A DNA stretch of 64,000 nt, from the NCBI GenBank assembly GCA_028671895.1, contig CM053802.1:34200201-34264200 (forward strand), given 5' to 3'. The notes below the pieces were generated by a model, which worked only from the letters and a program-made list of their open reading frames with translations, was not told the DNA's origin and searched no databases. Shown here piece after piece: positions 22,981-33,999 of this stretch. A program made the position numbers and the translations under genes. Origin of the DNA: Oenanthe sinensis. Lineage: Eukaryota > Streptophyta > Magnoliopsida > Apiales > Apiaceae. Each line of letters opens with the position of its first letter. Position 1 is the first letter of the stretch.

Positions 22981-24387
22981 TGTTAGTCCCTGATATTGTA
23001 GAAGGGGGGTTGAATACAATATCAATAAATTATCACGGAATATTAGATTTAAAAATATTATTTTAAATTCACGCGAAATATTAATTGTGATGAAATACTG
23101 TTCAAGTAGAAGATATAGTTTTAACTTGAAAAATATTACAAAATTAATAAGTAGAAAGTTTATATAACTGTTTAAAAGCTTAGAACGATTTAGACATGAA
23201 TTGTTCGAGTTTAACAATTATATTTAAAACTTGGACATAAATCTGTGAATATTACAATGCAGAAAAATTTCTGAATTTGAACTGTTTTTCTAACTCAGAA
23301 TTATGAAGCCCCTGGCCTCATATTTATAGAGGTTGAAAAGCTAGTATGACTTTTTTCACTATGACTTTATTTAATTAATTTAAGCCTTGTATGACGTTTG
23401 AAAAATGTTGGGCATGACTTTAAAATTCGGTATGACTTTTTTAAAGTCATACCCGAATTTTCTTTCATTTAAATAAATTAGAAAGATTTATTTAAAAGAA
23501 AATCGGTATGACCTTTTTCACAAAAGTTCGGTATGACTTATTTAAATAAATCAAAATGACTTATTTAAATAAAATCGGTATGACTTTTGATTAAAGAACT
23601 CGGTATGACTTTCGATATATAATTTGGTATGACTTATTTTAGCAAAATTCGGTATGACTTTTATTAATAAAAATCGGTATGACTTTTATTAATAAAATTC
23701 AGTATGACTTATTTTAAAGTCATTTGAATTATGTTAATAATCATACTAAGTTATATATTTTATAATAAATTAATTTTACTTAATTTAATTAGTTAATTTA
23801 TAAATTAAATTAAATTTAACTTGAATTAATTTAATTAGATAAATTAAATAATCAATTAACTAATGATAGTAGAATTAAAATACTATATTGTCTTATTTAA
23901 TTATGCAGTCTTCTTTGAAGTCTTCCCGCCTTGGCTTTGTCTTCTGTCATAAAACTACTTGAGCGAACTGAAGAATAAATATTAATTTAGATGACACACA
24001 AATGTACTGTTTGGTTCATTTGTGTCATACTAATAAATATTCTTCACTAATTAACTTTTAAGTTGTGGCCTTCTGTCATTCTTTCACTTTACTGTCTTTC
24101 CTCTTCTTCTGGAATCTTCTTGTAGTAGCCACTATAAATCTTCTGTATCTTCTGAATTCTTATGAAATACTACCACTTTATTTTTCACTGACGCTTGAAC
24201 AAATTAATGAACTTCTTCCAGTGTTGAGTATCAATTTCATTACAAAACTTCTGATATTCTGATTATTTGTGTCTAGTATACATTCTTCGTCTTGATTCCT
24301 GTTTAGTATTTATTATTTACTTCTCTTTATAGCTAGAGTTGAGTTGTCATCTAATTATTCCAAATAGGTCTAGTCATATGCCTTTCA
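22981..24387 (-). mobile_element. SIRE-A 3' LTR (1407 bp)
   Basis: On the minus strand it begins TGAAAGGCATATGACTAG at 24387 directly after the PPT and ends CAGGGACTAACA at 22981. It holds an array of about eight GGTATGACTT motifs at 23430-23720. A minus-strand TATAAATATGAGG at about 23320-23332 is the likely TATA box, identical in placement to the 5' copy. Short ORFs at 22888-23217 and 24065-24262 are conserved between the LTRs only because the LTRs are copies. Confidence 0.93.
23430..23720. repeat. TCGGTATGACTT motif array in the SIRE-A 3' LTR
   Basis: About eight copies of (C/T)GGTATGAC(T/C)T, 22-74 bp apart, separated by A+T-rich spacers such as TATTAATAAAAA. The same array is in the 5' LTR (about 35740-36030), the SIRE-B LTR (40500-40735, opposite strand) and solo LTR-3 (56730-56935). 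Confidence 0.85.
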
Positions 24388-24402
24388 ATCTCCCCTTATT
24401 TG
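24388..24402 (-). other. SIRE-A polypurine tract
   Basis: The minus strand reads CAAATAAGGGGAGAT directly before the LTR start TGAAAG, the expected primer site for plus-strand DNA synthesis. It shows that 22981-24387 is the 3' LTR and that the internal region lies to its right. Confidence 0.9.
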
Positions 24403-24615
24403 TTGTTAAAAATTTAACACACAAATTCCTAGAGGATAACTCAACTAATAACTAAGAAAATAGTACGACATGTAATAATTGTATATAATAAACAGAAGTT
24501 CTGGTATTATATTTAACAATTTGCCAAATTCATTCATGAAAGATAACTACAAGATAGTTCTTCCTCTTGTACTGAACAAATATTACAAAGTTTTTATCTT
24601 GTTTTATCTATGTCT

Positions 24616-25182
24616 TCAGTCTTCAGATGTATCAACTTCACCTTCTTCTAGGATTAAACCTTTATGAACTGGTATCCTCGGTACTTCTTCAGATACTGAT
24701 TGATCTGTTTTAGTGGATTTTCCATACAACCTCCTTTGTTCAGCTATTGCTAACTGCCACAAAACTTCTTGCTCAACAAGATCTACTATCTCTTCTTCTA
24801 CATCATATGGCTGAGTTGAATCTATCTTTGGCATTTGCCTGATGTACGAAGGAATTTTCTTTGACAGATAGTAGTTTCTGATCTTTTGCGCAACATCCAA
24901 ATTAGCTTGGGATCTGAATCCTTCCGACCTTAACATCCTTTCAACTTGAATCATGTACTTAACTGTGTAGCCCTTCAATGAATCCTCATTTAACTGCCTG
25001 ATTTGATATAACTTGTTCGAGAAAAATCTTACCTTGTGAGGATCAAATAAGATCTGAGGACTAACAACTTGTACGAAGTCTCTGAGCCTGTCTCTTAGCA
25101 GCTCATTCTCTTCTGAACTTCTCTTCACTTTATTCAGTAACGTCCATATCACTGATAGACTTTTTTGTCTGAAAAACTCCAA
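24616..25182 (-). pseudogene. SIRE-A env-like region, C-terminal frame
   Basis: A 188-codon open frame ending the 3' ORF region. It is helical and charged, with LWQLAIAEQRRLYGK near the end and an acidic tail GLILEEGEVDTSED. SIRE-B carries the same sequence on the plus strand, split between 20570-20813 and 39381-39690, including EEGEVDT at the end. There is no signal peptide or membrane segment in this part. It is joined to upstream frames by frameshifts. The stop is followed by 228 bp of A+T-rich DNA to the PPT. The function is unknown. Confidence 0.8.
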
Positions 25183-25227
25183 GGAAATTCTGAATGTACT
25201 ATTTCTGTGAGTGTAGACTAAAATCTG

Positions 25228-26237
25228 TCAGTCTTCAAGAATGTTATCCACTAGGATAGTGATATAGTCCACTTCCTCTTTCAGAGATTTCATAAAGTTA
25301 TCAATGTTGTCATTTGACTTTTCTAGACGCTCAATTATTGATTTTAGATGTTTTTCTTCGAATGGACCCTTCTGTAGTTTGTCCATTATTTCTCTTGCAA
25401 TGTCCCATTTCTTTCCAATCTTGAGCTGCATATCTCTCTTCTTTTCTCTGACTGCAATAGCCCAGAGATTTTGCTTTTCTAGGTTTGCTTCTTTTTCAGC
25501 CTTTGTTCTTTCCACAACTAGAGCTTTCAGTTTTTCAATCTTTGCATGACTTGCCTTGTTGTCTTCCTTTAACTTCTTCATTGCCTCTTCATAGGCCGGA
25601 TCAATTTCTTTTTCTTTCGAAAATAAAAATTCTTCATCGAAGGCAGTCTCTTCCTCATCTCTGCAGTAGTCAGGAATGTATGATTCATCATTAGCACTGT
25701 CATCAATGAATTGTTCTTGAGAATAATACTGTTCTTCCGGTTCTGGATCATACGATTAAAATTATTCTCCAGAATACAGCTTAGCTTTTCCTTTGTCTTG
25801 AGAAGCTCCTTCATCTCCAGCTACAACTTTCTCCTTTTCTTTCTCCCCCTTAGTTGAGGGATCCTCTTGATATTTTGAGGCTTCAAAAGATGTCATTAAT
25901 TTCTGCATAGTCAGATAGACTAGCTTCATTCCTTCATTCAAATGTGTCATGCCATCATCCAGTTTGCTGAATCGTTGAGTAGAGATCTTTTTTTCCCAAT
26001 GATTGTCAGGGTTAAACTTTTCTCAACTTCATCAATTCTTTCATGTAATTTGCTCACTTCTTTCATGTCCTCAACAATGAGACTCTAAACATTCTGGATA
26101 TCTTGAGTTTTTAGAAGTATGGAGGATTTGACATCATCAACATCTTTTCGCACTATTGTCAGCTGTTGAGTTACAAAGGTAGATGTGGACTTCTCTTCTG
26201 CTTGTGCTTTTACCTTTACCAACTCAGCTTGGACAAT
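25228..26237 (-). pseudogene. SIRE-A env-like region, coiled-coil middle
   Basis: Three frames (25228-25581, 25578-25814, 25762-25950) and stop-broken sequence up to 26237. They read as long heptad-like helices rich in Glu and Lys, for example VRKDVDDVKSS, RFSKLDDGMTHLNEGMKLVY and KEANLEKQNLWAIAVREKKRD. The frames overlap at their ends, as expected from small indels in one ancestral ORF. SIRE-B 19587-20500 aligns along its length. This suggests a structural or self-associating protein; no homolog is recalled with certainty. Confidence 0.78.
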
Positions 26238-27100
26238 CTACATTTCCTTCTGGAGAGCTTCTATTTTAGATAGTAGTTCACTGTGTGTATGTGCACTCAT
26301 CTCACTTGCACTCCTGTTTAACTCACTATCACTCGGTGCATGTGTTTCACTCTGTGTTTGCCTCACATCACTAGTGTTTAGCTCTTTTCTAGATCCAAAT
26401 GTTGTACCTATATACAAAACAATAGCTTTTGAAGAGTCGAAATGCCCTTCTAATGCCTGTGAAGGTACATCCTCAACAAGATTATCTTGCATTGGCTCCG
26501 CTACTGACGTAGCTACTTTGTGAATGGAGTCCCAACTCCCTCTAAAGAGTGGTTGCCTCTCAAATCCACCTGTGGATTCGAGACCTTTTTTTAAAAGAAC
26601 TGGATGTATGAAATCCAGGGGGGTCACCACCTCAGACAATGTATTGCGTGGCTCATTAGAGTCTGTGGTGCCCCTCAATCCCTTTGATGGTATCTGATGT
26701 TGCACTGCATCAAAAAAGTTTTGGTCCACTGTAAATGTGGCATCCGACCAGTTTGTTTCAAAAATATTTTCTTCAAGAATAGATGTGCCCTCATCTGATT
26801 ATGTTTCTTCAAATGGAGGTCATGCTAGAGTGAGTGCTAGCAGTGTGACTCTTCACAAGATGCCGCGGTCGGATGACAAATTTTAATAGAATCACCCGTT
26901 TGATCGAGTGACTCTAGTGACTGTTGAATTGCCTTTTCAAATTCCATATCCCACTGAGAGGATAAGGAAGTGTCTACAGTTGTCTCAGGTAGTATTTTGG
27001 ATCTTTTTGATGGTGGAGACAGAGCTGCGGGTTCACTCATAGATACACTTCTACCTCTTACTTTTCTAACAGGTTTCTTCCTTTTTCTGATTAGACTCAA
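26238..27100 (-). pseudogene. SIRE-A env-like region, low-complexity linker frames
   Basis: Frames 26837-27100 and 26238-26729 follow the N-terminal domain. The first is basic then acidic (RKRKKPVRKVRGRSVSMSEP) and could carry a nuclear-localisation-like basic patch. The second is Ser/Thr-rich and ends in a helix (SELLSKIEALQKEM). A stop and frame change separate them at about 26730-26836. No domain is recognised. These are probably disordered linkers of one long ORF now broken. Confidence 0.7.
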
Positions 27101-27225
27101 TGAGCTTGAAGGAGGAGAAACTGTTTGGGGCTCTAACTCAGCTTAGGGTTGAACCTGTGTGTTGTCAGGTTCATAGCCAAAGTCCTGAAGTGAAAGACTA
27201 CAATTATAGTCCGCCATAGATATAT

Positions 27226-28209
27226 TTAAAGGTTCAGTAGGTATATAATTATTGGTAGGAAATTAGAAGACAGGGTATGAGATATTACTTGTTGTTCCTG
27301 GGCTTCTTGTTCTGCATGCTGAGCAGCTTCAAGGAGAAGTTGTGCTGGATTATCAGTATCCATTGGCACTTGCACTGGCTCTTGTTCAACCTGTTGTACC
27401 TGTTCAGGATTGACAATTTGATCCATTATCCCAGCCATAAAGTCTGTCCTTACCACTGACACATCTTGAAACTTTGGATTATTGTTGAGCCTTGAAAATA
27501 GGTTTCTTTGAGAAGATGGAGATACTTCTGTAGGACTATTATGGAATAGCTCTTTATCTTCATCTGACAACAACTCATTCATGAACAACATTAGGAACCT
27601 TGGATAGTAGAATTGCACATACTGTTCCCTTCTTTCTGGCATTCCCATTTTCTTGATAACTTCTTTCAAAATCAACTTCCCGAAATTAATCCTCCGGTTA
27701 TGGGCCATAAAATACCCAATAATTTGAAGTAGTGAAGAAATGATGTTGAAGTTGCTCTTTGTAGTGGGTGCAAACACTTGTGCTAGTGTGTGAAAGAAGT
27801 AGTCCCACTCGCTCACCAGCTTGGCTTTTATCAGCTTCACCAGGTTTGTCTCACCTTGGTTCTGAATAGCATTGAAGAATTCAATTATTTCTAGAATAGT
27901 TGGTGGATCAACAAAATCTCTGTGTGGGAACCCTAGAAGTCTGTTCACATCATCTTCAAGCACCATGTATTCATGTTCTCCAATGGTGAATGAGAATTGT
28001 ACTCTATCTCCAACAGTTCTGTTCCTTGATGTCGAGTACAATGCCCTAAGTGCTAACACATTTAATGGGACTTCTATTGTGATTGTTGTTCTAATTAGTG
28101 AATGCTCATTTAAAAATATTATCCACGGCCTAAACCTCTCGACTGAGCAGTTCACTGGATTAAAAAATCTAACAAAATTGGTCTTGATGATTTCACAATA
28201 ACCAGCCAT
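27226..28209 (-). pseudogene. SIRE-A env-like ORF, N-terminal globular domain
   Basis: A 327-codon frame starting MAGYCEIIKTNFVRFF at 28209. It reads as a folded domain to about residue 250, with RFRPWIIFLNEH, VGDRVQFSFTIGEHEYMVLEDDVNRLLGFP, WDYFFHTLAQVFAP and RRINFGKLILKEVIK, then a Gln/Glu-rich tail. Patterns such as W-[FD]-[YF]-F-[FH] and (I/R)NFGKLI recall the plant-transposon-protein domains found in retroelement accessory ORFs; that resemblance is from memory and weak. There is no clear signal peptide or transmembrane helix, so 'envelope' is a label by position only. The start is supported by A+T-rich non-coding DNA just upstream. The tail frame may run past the true end. Confidence 0.75.
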
Positions 28210-29433
28210 TTTATTTAAACTATTAAAAATAATAAATTACAAAGTGCAAATACAATTAAAAATAACAAATACAAGTCCAGAATTCAAAAATTACACTGAA
28301 AATTAAAAACCCTAACTGCAACTAATCCTTCTAGTCGATTTTAATCAGTTAAATTACTACACACGGTCCTCTAATCAATAAAATTACAACTTGCTCTAAT
28401 TTTTTTGTCCAAGAATAAGATCAGTCAATTCGATTTTAGCGAAAATCGGCAGAGTTTCACTAGAATGGTTTGATTTAAACACATTAGCAAGCAATCAAGC
28501 TTGAATCAAGGAATAGCAACTGTTAGCAGTTGATTTTAGAAGATGATAAATCGATTTTAACACAAAAAAACTGTAAAGGATCGTGTGTATATCGTGTGTA
28601 TTGCTGATAAATCCTCAATATGACCTGTCTTTTTTATTGAATAAGTAAGGCTCGGTATGACTTTTAAAAAGTTATACCGAAGAAATGCATATATTCAAAC
28701 CTGTCGGTATGACTTTTAAAAAGTCATACCGAGATTTATTTAACAAATAAACAAAAAAGAAATAATATAAATAGTTTGGTATGACTTATTTCTTTAAAAC
28801 TCGGTATGACTTTCTATTTAAAAAGAAAAGTCATGCTGATTTTCTTTAAAAAATAAGTCATGCTTAACTATTATAGGATAATAATATATAATAGAATAAT
28901 ATAAAATAAATACTTATATTATTAATTATTTCCAAAATCGAAATAAAATAATAAAAATCTTATTCGAATTTTAGATAAATTAATAATGATAAAATAAATA
29001 TTAACAAACAATTTTTATTTAGAAACTTTAAGATAAATAACAATAATTTACATACTAATAAATTATTAAAGACATATAATAAATATTTACATTATTAACT
29101 ATTCTAATTAATTTAGTAATTAAATTAACTCATGGTTGAATTAATTTAATGAGTAAATTAATTAATTAATTAATAACATAATCATTTATGTTAATGTATA
29201 ATAATAATTAGAGAAAAATATATATAAATACATAATTTTTATAAATGTTTAAATTAAATATAAGTACTTATGCTATGATTGAAATAATTATCTATTAAAA
29301 ATATTAATTTAATCTTATGATAATTTTCCAAAAATACATAAGTCCTAGGATTTTATTAATTCAAGTCTCATAAATTCTTTAAATATTGACATTTAATATT
29401 TATGAGCTTAAATTAATACCAAGCAACCAAAAA
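28210..29433. other. SIRE-A spacer between pol and env-like ORF, with LTR-type motif pairs
   Basis: About 1.2 kb, very A+T-rich, without a reading frame. At 28652-28860 it carries CGGTATGACTT motifs otherwise typical of the LTR. These include a perfect palindrome at 28704-28732 (14-bp arms TCGGTATGACTTTT with one centre base) and a near-perfect copy at 28652-28680. The rest is AT-repeat DNA. It could hold a promoter or splice signals for the 3' ORF, but none is evident. Confidence 0.75.
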
Positions 29434-30546
29434 TTAGTTATTGTTTAACATCCCTAGTTCACTAACCAACTTAGAGAAAGTGGATTCATCAAGTGGTTTC
29501 GTGAAAATGTCGGCTATTTGATCTTCTGTGGGTACAAAATGTAGCACTACAGGTTTCGTGACATGCTCTCGGATAAAGTGATACCTTATGTCAATGTTCT
29601 TGGTTCGCGAATATTGTACAAGATTGTTGGAAATAGCTATAGCACTTGTGTTGTCGCATAAAATTGGAATTTTATTCAACGCAAGTCCATAGCCATTTAG
29701 CTGATTCCTTATCCACAAGATCTGTGCACAACAGCTACCTGCCGCAATGTATTCTGCTTCGGCTGTCGAAGTAGATATTGAGTGTTGTTTCTTGCTATAC
29801 CAGGAGATCAATCGTCTTCCTAGAAACTGATAGCTTCCAGAAGTACTTTTCCTGTCCATCCTGCACCCTGCATAATCTGAGTCTGTATAGCCTATTAGGT
29901 CAAAGCTTGTATATTTAGGGTACCAAATTCCAAGATTTGGTGTACCCTTCAGATATCTAAATATTCGTTTAATGGCTATAAGATGAGATTCCCTAGGGTC
30001 AGATTGAAATCTTGCACATAAGCAATTTGCAAACATTATATATGGTCTACTAGCAGTTAGATATAATAATGAGCCTATCATACCTTTGTAGCTTGTGATG
30101 CCAACTTTCTTGCCAGTTTCATCTTTGTCAAGCTTGGTGGTTGTTGGCATTGGGGTTTTTGCCGGTGAAGAATCTTCTAGACTGTATTTTCTGAGAAAAT
30201 CCCTTACGTACTTTGATTGACAAATAAAAAATCCATCTTCCTTTTGCTTTACTTGCAATCCAAGGGAGAATGACAGCTCACCCATCATGCTCATTTCATA
30301 CATGTTCTGCATTAGCTTAGAAAATCTTTTGCACAAGTTTTTGTTAGTAGAACCAAATATAATATTGTTAACATAAACTTGGACAAATATCATATCTTTT
30401 TCATGTAATTTATAAAAGAGAGTTTTATCTATGACACCTCTAATGAAACCATTTTCATGTAAAAACATAGAGAGAGTCATACCATGTCCTTGGTGCTTGC
30501 TTAAGTCCATAGAGAGCTTTGAATAGGAAATACACACAGTCAGCAA
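29434..30546 (-). pseudogene. SIRE-A reverse transcriptase C-terminal part and RNase H
   Basis: The minus-strand frame ends in a stop at 29434. It shows DKTLFYKLHEKDMIFVQVYVNN, where the RT catalytic YVDD should be; both Asp are Asn (GTT AAC AAT), which should abolish polymerisation. The copia pattern continues (FGSTN, MMGELSFSLGLQ, SKYVRDFLRKY, GSLLYLTASRP, RIFRYLKGTPNLG). RNase H follows with GYTDSDYAGC, STSTAEAEYIAAG and LCDNTSAI, its acidic residues apparently kept, and ends DIFTKPLDESTF. The first residues (to about position 20) are in a shifted frame; true RT sequence begins near SMFLHENGF. Confidence 0.92.
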
Positions 30547-31020
30547 ACTTTAGATTTTTAAAGTCAGGGGGGCTGTTCCACATATACTTCCTCTTCTAAC
30601 TCTCCATTCAGAAATGAACTCTTCACATCCATTTGATAGACTTTAAAATTGGAATGTACTGCGAATGCCAGAAATATCCTGATGGCTTCAAGTCTTGCAA
30701 CTGGTGTGTAGGCCTCATCATAATCAATTCCCTCTTCCTGAGAGTAACCCTTTACCACCAATCTGGCTTTGTTTCTTGTAACAATGCCATCACTATCTAA
30801 TTTGTTCCTGTATACCCATTTCGTGCAAATAACATATCTATCTTTAGGCCGGGGTACCAGTGTCCAGACTTCTTGTCTTTCGAACTAATTGAGCTCTTCT
30901 TGCATGGCAAGAACCTAATCTGGATCAATTAATGCATCTTCAATCTTCTTTGGTTCTTCTTGAGATAGAAAAACTGAAAATAAAAATTCATTTGAAGTTG
31001 CACTTCTGGTTCTAACTTCA
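30480..31020 (-). pseudogene. SIRE-A reverse transcriptase N-terminal part
   Basis: Reads with stops near 30890 and 30915: KKIEDALIDPD, AMQEELN, VWTLVPRPKDRYVICTKWVYRNK. An open frame 30564-30761 follows with VKGYSQEEGIDYDEAYTPVARLEAIR and YQMDVKSSFLNGELEEEVYVEQPP, carrying the first catalytic Asp. KALYGLKQAPRTWYD follows, and a frameshift near 30480 leads into the C-terminal frame. The sequence is typical Sirevirus-type copia RT. Confidence 0.88.
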
Positions 31021-31064
31021 ACATCTGGATCACCTATGATCAATTCAAAAGGATGATATCTGCT

Positions 31065-31493
31065 CTATATCCTTTCCCTGGGTAGGTTTGATCTAGATGA
31101 TTCGCCTCGAAATTCATTGTGATGTTGTGTTCTACCATTTGATCCTTCATCTTCCCCTGAGTTGCTGCCAGGATGACTTGTTGATCCACCACTAGTATTA
31201 GTAGAATTTCTATTATTACCATTGTTGTTACCTGGATCATTATCATTACTGTCATCATCATTTCCTACTGTAACCTCAAGTTCCTCTTCGTCATCAGAAT
31301 GTGAGTCAGGATATATATCAAATTTTAATGACTCAAAAGAATCTTCAGTTTGGATACTTGGGAGTTTAGTGTCATCAAAAGTTACATTGACACTTTCTTT
31401 TACTTGATGTTGATCAATTATATATACCCTATATGCTCTTCGTGAATATCCGACAAAAATAGCTTCATGTGTCTTGGCCTGAAATTGCCACAA
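31065..31493 (-). pseudogene. SIRE-A integrase C-terminus and pol linker
   Basis: After a frameshift near 31490 integrase continues with AIFVGYSRRAYRVYIIDQHQVKESVNVTFDD, the usual copia integrase C-terminal segment. A long acidic and Ser/Asn/Gly-rich linker follows (DDDSNDNDPGNNNGNNRN), then RGESSRSNLPRERI. Such linkers separate INT and RT in Sirevirus pol. A stop near 31065 precedes the RT part. Confidence 0.85.
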
Positions 31494-32653
31494 TGTTCAT
31501 CTCCATCCTTTAGCACATAGCATTTAGCTCCAAATATATGAAAGTACTTTAGAGTAGGTTTCTTGGCAGCCATTAATTCATAGGGAGTCTTCATATGATC
31601 TTTGTTGATCAGAGTTCGATTCTGGGTATAACATGTTGTATTTACTGCTTCAGCCCAGAAGTAAATAGGTAACCTTGATTCACTTAGCATAGTTCTAGCA
31701 GCTTCAATCAAGATTCTATTTTTCCTTTCTACAACTCCATTCTGTTGCGGAGTTCTTGGTGCTGAATATTGCTTTGTTATCCCCTTGTCTGAGCAAAAGT
31801 TATTCAGAACTTCATTCTTGAATTCTATTCCATTGTCTGATTTGATTGCCCAGACAGGTAACTTTGAATCTAACTCAATCATCTTTATATGATCAATCAC
31901 CAATTGTGGAGTTTCATCTTTAGAGTTCAAGAATAAAACCCATGTATACTTTGTGAAGTCATCCACAATTACTAAAGCGTATTTCTTTCTTGATATAGAC
32001 ATAATATTTATTTGACCAAATAAATCCATGTGTAGGAGTTGAAGTGGTTCAGTGATGATTGAAGTGTCTGTGCCTCTGTGACTTGCTTTCTTCGACTTTC
32101 CTTTCTGACATGCCTCACACAAGCCTTCTTGTGTAAATTCCATCGGAGGCAGTCCTCTCACCAAATCCCTCTTGACTAAAGAGTTCATTGTTTTGAAGTT
32201 TAGATATGAGAGTTTCTTGTGCCATAGCCAGCTTTCTTCTGATAAAGCTTTTGAGTAGAAACAGTTTACTTCATCTTCAGTTCCTAAGTTGAGATCAGCT
32301 ACGTACAAGTTTCTTTTTCTTACTCCACGTAAGGCCAATTTGTCATCTTTAGAATGAGATATTAAGCATTTCTCCTTGATAAAGTTTACTTTATACCCTT
32401 TATCACAAAATTGACTGATGCTGAGTAGATTGTGCTCAAGTCCTTCCACTAAAGAGACGTTTTCAATGATAACATTTCCGGTATTTAACTTTCCATATCC
32501 CATAGTCAATCTTTTACTGTTATCTCCAAAGGTGACAATTGGGCCAGCTCTTTCAACCACGTTTGATAGCAGGGCTCTATCTCTGGTCATATGCCTTGAA
32601 GATCCGTTGTCCAGGATCCATACAACTCGGTTTACCTGTTTAACTCCCTGCAC
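31418..32653 (-). CDS. SIRE-A protease, pre-integrase and integrase (open segment of broken pol)
   Basis: A 411-codon uninterrupted stretch. The protease site WILDNGSSRHMT lies at residues 11-22 (the usual Ser after Asp is Asn). The pre-integrase zinc region follows (LWHKKLSYLNF ... CEACQKGKSKKASH). Integrase has all three acidic residues: MDLFGQ, KSDNGIEF and NGVVERKNR, then YFWAEAVNTTCYTQNR. The last 20 or so residues are out of frame, after a small indel near 31490. It is part of the gag-pol polyprotein, so the first Met is not a start. Of all coding segments here it is the longest with an intact catalytic set. Confidence 0.92.
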   Translation of the reverse strand: MQGVKQVNRVVWILDNGSSRHMTRDRALLSNVVERAGPIVTFGDNSKRLTMGYGKLNTGNVIIENVSLVEGLEHNLLSISQFCDKGYKVNFIKEKCLISHSKDDKLALRGVRKRNLYVADLNLGTEDEVNCFYSKALSEESWLWHKKLSYLNFKTMNSLVKRDLVRGLPPMEFTQEGLCEACQKGKSKKASHRGTDTSIITEPLQLLHMDLFGQINIMSISRKKYALVIVDDFTKYTWVLFLNSKDETPQLVIDHIKMIELDSKLPVWAIKSDNGIEFKNEVLNNFCSDKGITKQYSAPRTPQQNGVVERKNRILIEAARTMLSESRLPIYFWAEAVNTTCYTQNRTLINKDHMKTPYELMAAKKPTLKYFHIFGAKCYVLKDGDEHCGNFRPRHMKLFLSDIHEEHIGYI

Positions 32654-32665
32654 AAATCAAACGGA

Positions 32666-33856
32666 TTAATTCATCTTCGGAGCCCAAAATTGATTGGGCC
32701 CAATATACTTAAAGAAATGATCTTTGTCAGCTTTGACAATTGATCCTGTTCGAATAACAATATCATCTTCCTTGACTGTACCTACCTTCTTATAAACAGT
32801 CTTAACAACTTTCTGTTTAGACTTGGGAATATATGTTTCCTTCTTAGCAGGTGAAGGAGTCGCAGTCTTGGATTTAGCAAATTTATTATTGATGCATTTT
32901 CTAGGTGTCATTTTATCTTTCTTAGCTATCATGTGTTTAAAATAAGCAGTCATAGCATTAAAAACACATAATATACAATTCAATATACCACAAGGTTTAT
33001 AGAAAACATCAATAATAGGCATGTTATTCACAACAGTAGGTAACTTAACAGATTCTACTTCAATTTTATCAGCAGATTTGAAGTTTTCAGTAGAATGAAA
33101 TATGTTGTTACTATCCTTACTGTTAACAAACGTGTTTGGTCTGTTCATTTTATTCTTTAAGTGTTTTGCACCTATACCAGGATTAGGCGACTTAGAAGTT
33201 CCCTCATCTTTCACTGGTGTCTCCGGTGCACTCTTCTCTTTCTGGACATTAACTCTTTTTATGTCCTTAACCTTTTCTCCTCTCTTCTTCTCTTCCTCGA
33301 GATCCTCTAACTGCATTTCATATGCAATCAGTATGGAGCTCTCAAGAATGGGTTCAACTATCAGTGTTATGAAGAGAGGTTTTGGTATGTGTTTAATAAC
33401 ATGTGGGATTCCCATTTCTTCAGCATTTTTTCTGAAAGGAGCTATGTTGCTTGGCTTTCCTAAAAATTTATTGTACCCTAATCATATTCCAACTTTACGA
33501 CTTATTTCTTGTTGGTCAATTAGGTTCTTTACAATATAGGAGGAATTCTTATATGCAAGACACTTTTTCTTTTCTTCTTCTATCTGGTTTCTGAGATTGA
33601 TTTCAACTAAAACATGAGAGCTGACTTTACTGACTTAAACAGCTAAGTCCTCAGTCAACTTGTCATTATTTCTTTTTAACTGCTTAAGAATTTCAGTTTC
33701 ATCAATTAAGTCTTTGATTTTGAGTCTGAGTTTCTTAACCTTATCTCTTTCGCCATCTAGTTCTTTTCCTAGCAATGCAAATATTTTAGGGCAAGAAGGA
33801 TTTACCTCTATTCCTCCTTGATGGGTGGGAGATAGTGATTCCTCGGATGAAGCCAT
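32666..33856 (-). pseudogene. SIRE-A gag C-terminal extension and gag-PR linker
   Basis: Frames 33635-33856 (coiled coil: GKELDGERDKVKKLRLKIKD) and 32666-33415 (basic, disordered; ending DHFFKYIGPNQFWAPKMN), with stop-broken sequence between. Sirevirus gag proteins are long and carry coiled coils after the zinc knuckle. The phrase before protease (GPNQFWAPK) is the typical lead-in, also seen degraded in SIRE-C. The second Cys-rich box expected here is only vaguely visible (CGILNCILC). Confidence 0.8.
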
Positions 33857-33999
33857 AAGAGCAAGATTTCCCAGCTCTTACTCATCATCATTATCTGAGT
33901 CATCCCAGCTTTTGCCTTCTGCTAGATAGGACTTTCTTTGATGCTTTTTCACGAGCACATCATACTTCTCTTTGAGCTCTTCGTAAGACTCTCTCTTTT

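Noticed and set aside
23430..23720. Spaced GGTATGACTT repeats considered as a satellite or CRISPR array
   Set aside because: Shared by all LTR copies of the family, with unequal A+T-rich spacers, so an LTR-internal array.
27872..28201. Plus-strand 109-codon ORF
   Set aside because: Shadow of the minus-strand 327-codon env-like frame.
33102..33539. Plus-strand 145-codon ORF, hydrophobic
   Set aside because: Antisense of the Lys/Glu-rich gag linker; hydrophobicity is a codon-complement artefact.
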